A model generated the notes under the pieces. The model worked only from the letters and a program-made list of their open reading frames with translations, was not told where the DNA came from and ran no database searches. The position numbers were made by a program, and so were the translations under genes. This document shows, piece after piece, positions 59,910-64,000 of a stretch of DNA of 64,000 nt (the first letter of the stretch is position 1; each line of letters starts with the position of its first letter). Source of the DNA: a virus. The stretch is from positions 1 to 64,000 of IMG/VR virus record IMGVR_UViG_3300035698_014029; one strand, 5' to 3'.

Positions 59910-61787
59910 ATGTGGCAACCAATTAAAATTCATATTAAAGATTTTATGTCTTTTCCCGAAGAAGAAATGTCTTTTTTGTTAAGTATTCCTGCTATTATTC
60001 AAGGAGAAAATAAAAGTGATGATGGTCAAGAATCAAATGGTTCTGGTAAATCTGCTCTTCAAGAAGCTTTTTATAGAAATCTTACTGGTTCATCTATTCG
60101 AAAAGGAATTAGAGATAAAGATTTGATTAAAAACTTTTGCAATGAAGCAATTATTGAATCTTGGCTAAAAAACACTATTACTAAAGAAGAACTTTATATA
60201 AAAAGAACTATTCATCAGAAAAAATCTGAAATTCTTTATATAGAAATTAATGGCGAAGATCAAAAAGATAAATTTGCTACTATTAAGGACGGAAATAGAG
60301 TTTTATTAGAAGATATTTTATGTATTACTAAAGAAGATATTGATAATTGTTATATTCTTAATCGAGAGAAATATGTTTCTTTCTTCTTTACATCTGATAC
60401 TAAAAAGAAAGAACTTATTGGAAGATTTTCAAATGCTAATTTAGTTCAAGGAGTAGATAAATATGTTGAAGCAGATGTAGATGTTATCCAAAAACAATAT
60501 GACAAGCTAAATAATGATATAACATCTATAAATGGTAAAATAGAGTACCTTAATGAAGAGTTAACTGAGTTTGACATAGAAACACTTAAAGAAGAGAGAA
60601 AAGAAGAAATTGAGGCTTTAAATGAGAAAATTAAAGTATTAAGTAAATCATCTAAAGAAGATATAGAATATTTAGCAGTTCTTGTAAAAGAAGTTAATAA
60701 ATTAGATGAATCTAAACATGGGATAGAATTAAAGAAAATACAAGAATATTTAAATGAAGCTTCTAATATTAAGATTGACTTAAATAAAGAAATCGAAAAT
60801 TCAGAAGAATTAATTGATGAATATCAAGATTTAATTGCTGAATTGAAAAATAAAATTAGAGGTCAGGTAACTTGTCCTAAATGTGCTAATATATTTGTAG
60901 CAGGAGACCCATCTATAATTATAGAAAAAGTACAAAAATCTATTTCTGATAAAGAAGCAGATGTGGATGAAGTACAAAAAACCATAGATAAAAAACAAGG
61001 GAATGTAACTGAAGCAAAAGAGATTTTTAGTGATCTCACTACAAAAGAAGATGTTATTCGTAAAAAAATAACAAAGATTTCTGATGAGAAAACCACTATT
61101 CAAAAAGAAGTTCAGAGGTTAGAAGTTTCTACTGTTGGAGATAAAGAGAAATTAAAAAAATACAATGAAGATATTAAAGATTTGGGAGAAGAAATAGAAG
61201 ATAAAACATCCAATATAAAAAAGAAAATATCAGAATTTGAAAAAGATATCTTAAAAGTTGAGAAACAGAAAAAGATAAAAGAAGATGATATGTTTGAAAT
61301 AAAGCAATGGATATTTAATTTCAAAAGTTTCTTCTCTCATTTAACTAATAAATCACTTAAACTAATTGAATTCAAAACTAATGAACAATTAGAAGCAATG
61401 AGAAGTGATTTACGTATTCGAATTGAAGGAATTAAAGTATTAGCTACTGGAGAACTTCGTGAGAATATTACTCCTGAGATATTAAGGGATGGTTTTGTAA
61501 CCGGAGTATTTGGTAAACTATCTGGCGGTGAACGTGTTAGAGTTGAAGCTGGGAATATATTAGCTCGACAATCAATTATTAATAACACTTCTAAAAAAGG
61601 TGGATTAGACTTTATTTGGATAGATGAAATTTTTGATCAGTCAGATAAACTAGGGATTGATTTATTAATGAAAGCCTTAGAACCATTAAAGAAAACTATA
61701 CTTATAACAACTCAAATACAGTCTGATTTTAATCATACAACTATTAAAGTAGTTAAAGAAAATGATGAATCTAAAATTGAAATATAA
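59910..61787 (+). CDS. Rad50/SbcC-like ATPase (gp46-like)
   Basis: 625 residues. N-terminal ATPase half: IHIKDFMSFPEEEM, Walker A in GQESNGSGKSALQEAF (a loop is inserted before it); long coiled coil with a zinc hook CPKC (about residue 321) in the middle; C-terminal half: LSGGERVRVEAGNILA signature, FIWIDEIFDQSDKLG Walker B, LITTQIQ switch. Short for SbcC but normal for phage gp46-like proteins. Works with the Mre11-like nuclease; RecA gene between them. Confidence 0.85.
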   Translation: MWQPIKIHIKDFMSFPEEEMSFLLSIPAIIQGENKSDDGQESNGSGKSALQEAFYRNLTGSSIRKGIRDKDLIKNFCNEAIIESWLKNTITKEELYIKRTIHQKKSEILYIEINGEDQKDKFATIKDGNRVLLEDILCITKEDIDNCYILNREKYVSFFFTSDTKKKELIGRFSNANLVQGVDKYVEADVDVIQKQYDKLNNDITSINGKIEYLNEELTEFDIETLKEERKEEIEALNEKIKVLSKSSKEDIEYLAVLVKEVNKLDESKHGIELKKIQEYLNEASNIKIDLNKEIENSEELIDEYQDLIAELKNKIRGQVTCPKCANIFVAGDPSIIIEKVQKSISDKEADVDEVQKTIDKKQGNVTEAKEIFSDLTTKEDVIRKKITKISDEKTTIQKEVQRLEVSTVGDKEKLKKYNEDIKDLGEEIEDKTSNIKKKISEFEKDILKVEKQKKIKEDDMFEIKQWIFNFKSFFSHLTNKSLKLIEFKTNEQLEAMRSDLRIRIEGIKVLATGELRENITPEILRDGFVTGVFGKLSGGERVRVEAGNILARQSIINNTSKKGGLDFIWIDEIFDQSDKLGIDLLMKALEPLKKTILITTQIQSDFNHTTIKVVKENDESKIEI

Positions 61788-62224
61788 TGGATGAAATATT
61801 TGAAATAAAAACAGATAATTTAGGATTTATGACTAATATGCCAGATTTTAAATCTATAGGAGATGCAATGAGACATGGTATTAATGTCGCAGAATATTAC
61901 AAATCAAAAGGAGTTTTAATGTATGCTTTTTCAGGAGGACCAATGCATCCTTTATCTGGCAATGCATCAAGATTAGAAAAGTATGACATTAAAGCATTTG
62001 CAACTAATGGTTGTGAAGTTACTTCAACCTCAGAATCATGGCAGAAATGTTTTAATATTGTTATGAATTATTCAAAAATTCCTAAATTAGATACTATACT
62101 TGAAATTCTTATTGGAGATATAATTTATAAAGATAAAGAATTTTCTAAAGAATATGATGATCTTTACTATACTCAATTTAAGAAAGGGGTAAGTCCATCA
62201 TCTATTAATTTTATTTATATTTAA
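61787..62224 (+). CDS. Hypothetical protein
   Basis: 145 residues, mixed (GDAMRHGINVAEYYKSKGVL, MYAFSGGPMHPLSGNASRLE, then WQKCFNIVMNYSKIPKLDTI). No motif recognised. Overlaps the SbcC-like gene by 1 base, so it is part of the recombination operon. Confidence 0.55.
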   Translation: MDEIFEIKTDNLGFMTNMPDFKSIGDAMRHGINVAEYYKSKGVLMYAFSGGPMHPLSGNASRLEKYDIKAFATNGCEVTSTSESWQKCFNIVMNYSKIPKLDTILEILIGDIIYKDKEFSKEYDDLYYTQFKKGVSPSSINFIYI

Positions 62225-62241
62225 TTTAAAAACTAAATAAT

Positions 62242-62469
62242 ATGTGTAAAGATTGTGAATGTGGGGAACACAATAATATCCAATCAGTAACAGAGCAAGA
62301 CCTAGCTCAACAATTTCAATCAGATACAGGTTCTATGCCTAATCTAAAGCCAGATGAATATCGTAAATGGTTAGAAAGAAGAGTAATTAATCAACAAAAT
62401 CATCGGAAAGTAATTAAATCTTGTAACGATGAAATTAATAAAGTAATGGATGACGATCTAAATGAGTAA
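62242..62469 (+). CDS. Small Cys-containing hypothetical protein
   Basis: 75 residues. N-terminus CKDCECGEHNN could bind zinc (three Cys and one His); the rest is helical and charged (QDLAQQFQSDTGSMPNLKPD, YRKWLERRVINQQNHRKVIK). Overlaps the resolvase gene by 8 bases, suggesting translational coupling. Function unknown. Confidence 0.55.
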   Translation: MCKDCECGEHNNIQSVTEQDLAQQFQSDTGSMPNLKPDEYRKWLERRVINQQNHRKVIKSCNDEINKVMDDDLNE

Positions 62470-63013
62470 AGATATCTATATGGGTATAGACCCAGGAAAG
62501 CAAGGATTTTTTACCTTTAATATAGGTGAAGAATTGTTTTTTAAACATATGGAAAATTTTGTCATAGGTAAAGAATACTCTTCTTTATTAATTGGAGAAT
62601 TCTTTAAACAATTTGAAGGAATTTCTATGCATGTAGTGTTAGAAGATGTTCATTGTGATCCTCAGTGGACCGCCTTAACTAACTGGTCTTTAAGTAGAAA
62701 TAAAGCTTTAATAGAACAAGCTCTTGCTGATTATAAGATACCTAATACTCTTGTTAATCCTCAAACATGGCAAAAAGAAATGTTTCAAGGAATACCTGAA
62801 ATGAGAAAACCTTCTGTAACAGTTAAAAGAAAAGATGGGACTACTTATTTAAAGAAGGGTAGAAGAGAAACTAAGCCAATGTCAATATTGGCAGCTCAAA
62901 GACTTTTCCCTAATGTTAATTTAGCTCATGGTAAAACAGCAAGAGCTACTAAACCTCATGATGGTAAAAGTGATTCGTTATTAATATATGAATATTGTAG
63001 AAGAAAATTCTAA
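62462..63013 (+). CDS. RuvC-like Holliday junction resolvase
   Basis: 183 residues. RNase-H-fold resolvase motifs: GIDPGKQGFF (Asp10), VLEDVH (Glu61), then VNPQTWQK and the C-terminal acidic pair in PHDGKSDSLL (Asp167, Asp171). Would cut four-way junctions in replicating concatemers before packaging. Overlaps the gene before it by 8 bases. Confidence 0.83.
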   Translation: MSKDIYMGIDPGKQGFFTFNIGEELFFKHMENFVIGKEYSSLLIGEFFKQFEGISMHVVLEDVHCDPQWTALTNWSLSRNKALIEQALADYKIPNTLVNPQTWQKEMFQGIPEMRKPSVTVKRKDGTTYLKKGRRETKPMSILAAQRLFPNVNLAHGKTARATKPHDGKSDSLLIYEYCRRKF

Positions 63014-63017
63014 AAAA

Positions 63018-63128
63018 ATGAATAAACAAGAAGAATATACTAAGAAAAAATATCAAAAACGTGACAGAATAATAGCTATTATTGTATTAATAGTTGTCAC
63101 TATATTTGTAATAATTAATTTATTTTAA
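63018..63128 (+). CDS. 36-residue membrane peptide
   Basis: MNKQEEYTKKKYQKRDRI then a hydrophobic span IAIIVLIVVTIFVIINLF. One predicted membrane helix with a basic N-terminus. It starts 4 bases after the resolvase stop with an A-rich leader and fits the space before the next gene. A very small protein; lysis regulator or spanin-like partner of the amidase would be guesses. Confidence 0.45.
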   Translation: MNKQEEYTKKKYQKRDRIIAIIVLIVVTIFVIINLF

Positions 63129-63131
63129 ATA

Positions 63132-63449
63132 ATGAAAGTAGAATTAAATACAGTCGAAAAAACTATAAAAATACAAGAGTCTGTAGAGATAGGAGAATTT
63201 ATAGATATGTGTAAAAACCTTTTCCCTAATAATATATGGAGAGGATTTACATTAGAAACCAATACTATTATAGAATGGATTAATCCTATACCTTGGACAT
63301 ATCCTATTTATTATGAAGGAACAACAGCTCCTATATGGCCACCAGATAGAACTTGGATAACTTGCTCTGGAAATTCATCTCCTGATGAATATACTACTAA
63401 TATTCAATTAACTCCTGGAACATTTTGTATAGATTACATAAGACAATAA
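63132..63449 (+). CDS. Hypothetical protein
   Basis: 105 residues, Thr/Pro/Trp rich (TIIEWINPIPWTYPIYYEGT, then WPPDRTWITCSGNSSPDEYT), beta-type. No family recognised. It lies directly upstream of the amidase gene, 4 bases apart, so it may be lysis or virion related. Confidence 0.55.
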   Translation: MKVELNTVEKTIKIQESVEIGEFIDMCKNLFPNNIWRGFTLETNTIIEWINPIPWTYPIYYEGTTAPIWPPDRTWITCSGNSSPDEYTTNIQLTPGTFCIDYIRQ

Positions 63450-63453
63450 AGAT

Positions 63454-64000
63454 ATGGGAAAATTAAATAAATTAATGGTACATTGTACTGACAGCCCAGC
63501 AGGAAGAGCAGTATCATCTGGAGAAATTCATCAATGGCATAGAAGCCCATTAGAATTAGAAAATGGAGAAATAAAATATATGCGTAAAGTATATTCATCC
63601 AGAAAAGATCTTCCTAATGAGAAAATAAACGGAATAGATATTAAATTACTTTCTGGTCGAGGATGGTCTAAAGTAGGATACACAGCTATGATTCATTTAG
63701 ACGGAACATTAGAAGTCTTAGTAGATCATAATGAAGATAATTGGGTAGACTCTAGTGAGATAACTAATGGAGCTGCAGGGTTTAATGGAAATACTCGACA
63801 TATCGTTATAGTTGGAGGAACAGGCTTTAATATGGCAGATTTTGATGAAGTATTAACTTCTCAACAATTTGTTACTTTACAAATTTATATTAAAGAATTC
63901 CTTGGAAAACATCCAGAATGTCAAGTGTTAGGTCATTATCAAGTAAACCCTAATAAAGGTTGTCCTGGATTTAATATGCCAAAGTTTTTAAAGTTTATCA
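63454..64000 (+). CDS. N-acetylmuramoyl-L-alanine amidase, T7-lysozyme type (cut by window)
   Basis: 182 codons visible; the gene runs past the right edge. Amidase_2/PGRP pattern: MVHCTDSPAGR (His10), GRGWSKVGYTAMIHLDG (Tyr76), NGNTRHIVIVGG, and VLGHYQVNPNKGCPGFNM (His161, Lys168, Cys170), with three zinc ligands His, His, Cys as in T7 lysozyme. Cleaves the bond between muramic acid and the peptide in peptidoglycan, so it is the likely endolysin. No signal peptide seen. Confidence 0.82.
   Translation, partial: MGKLNKLMVHCTDSPAGRAVSSGEIHQWHRSPLELENGEIKYMRKVYSSRKDLPNEKINGIDIKLLSGRGWSKVGYTAMIHLDGTLEVLVDHNEDNWVDSSEITNGAAGFNGNTRHIVIVGGTGFNMADFDEVLTSQQFVTLQIYIKEFLGKHPECQVLGHYQVNPNKGCPGFNMPKFLKFI

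Overview
The window is a continuous piece of a large, strictly virulent-looking tailed phage genome. It has a contractile tail (sheath plus tube, so myovirus morphology) and very probably infects a member of the Bacteroidota. Every gene I can support lies on the + strand. The host inference rests on three things seen directly: very AT-rich DNA; start codons preceded by A-rich leaders (AAATAAATAAA type) with almost no Shine-Dalgarno sequences; and promoters of the Bacteroidota type (TTTG, 19-21 nt, TAnnTTTG). No tRNA, CRISPR array, integrase or repressor was seen. No stretch over about 120 bases is without a gene.

Layout. (1) 1-9.7 kb: beta-rich virion or adhesion proteins (beta-helix and LamG-like modules) and a small membrane protein; 829-3256 is clearly richer in GC than the rest. 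(2) 9.7-15.2 kb: capsid module, with a Nudix protein, a GIY-YIG homing endonuclease, prohead protease, scaffold and major capsid protein, closed by a terminator. (3) 15.3-27.1 kb: neck and connector proteins, tail terminator, sheath, tube, an overlapping gene pair typical of a frameshifted tail-assembly chaperone, tape measure and baseplate hub. (4) 27.1-29.1 kb: small unknown genes including two copies of a paralogous family. (5) 29.2-38.5 kb: baseplate spike, baseplate proteins, a baseplate-J protein, receptor-binding or fibre proteins. (6) 38.5-40.3 kb: a promoter-driven cassette with a PAPS-reductase-like PP-loop protein and an HNH protein. (7) 40.4-48.2 kb: DEDDh exonuclease, large terminase, cytosine methyltransferase with an HNH gene nested inside it in another frame, helicase, primase. 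(8) 48.2-63.1 kb: small membrane proteins, a DNA polymerase III alpha subunit, a putative recombination mediator, ssDNA-binding protein, Mre11/Rad50-like nuclease pair, RecA interrupted by an intein, RuvC-like resolvase. (9) The right edge cuts a T7-lysozyme-type amidase.

How it works together. The phage carries its own replisome (DnaE-type polymerase, separate proofreading exonuclease, helicase, primase, SSB) and a full recombination set (RecA, SbcCD-like pair, resolvase), which suggests recombination-dependent replication feeding a terminase. No portal protein or small terminase was recognised here, so they probably lie outside the window.

Most notable. Four homing-endonuclease-type genes: GIY-YIG between capsid genes with a 14-bp duplication that rebuilds the neighbouring stop and start codons; HNH nested out of frame in the methyltransferase, which stays open; a LAGLIDADG intein in RecA loop L2; and a free-standing HNH. 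There are also two promoter classes: five TTTG/TAnnTTTG promoters with an extra conserved box (A-rich GATATAA) in the spacer, two of which are fused to terminators; and a second motif (nATATTTGgTA) placed 23-24 nt before the scaffold, capsid, sheath, tube and one more gene. The PAPS-reductase cassette is the best candidate for an undescribed accessory system.
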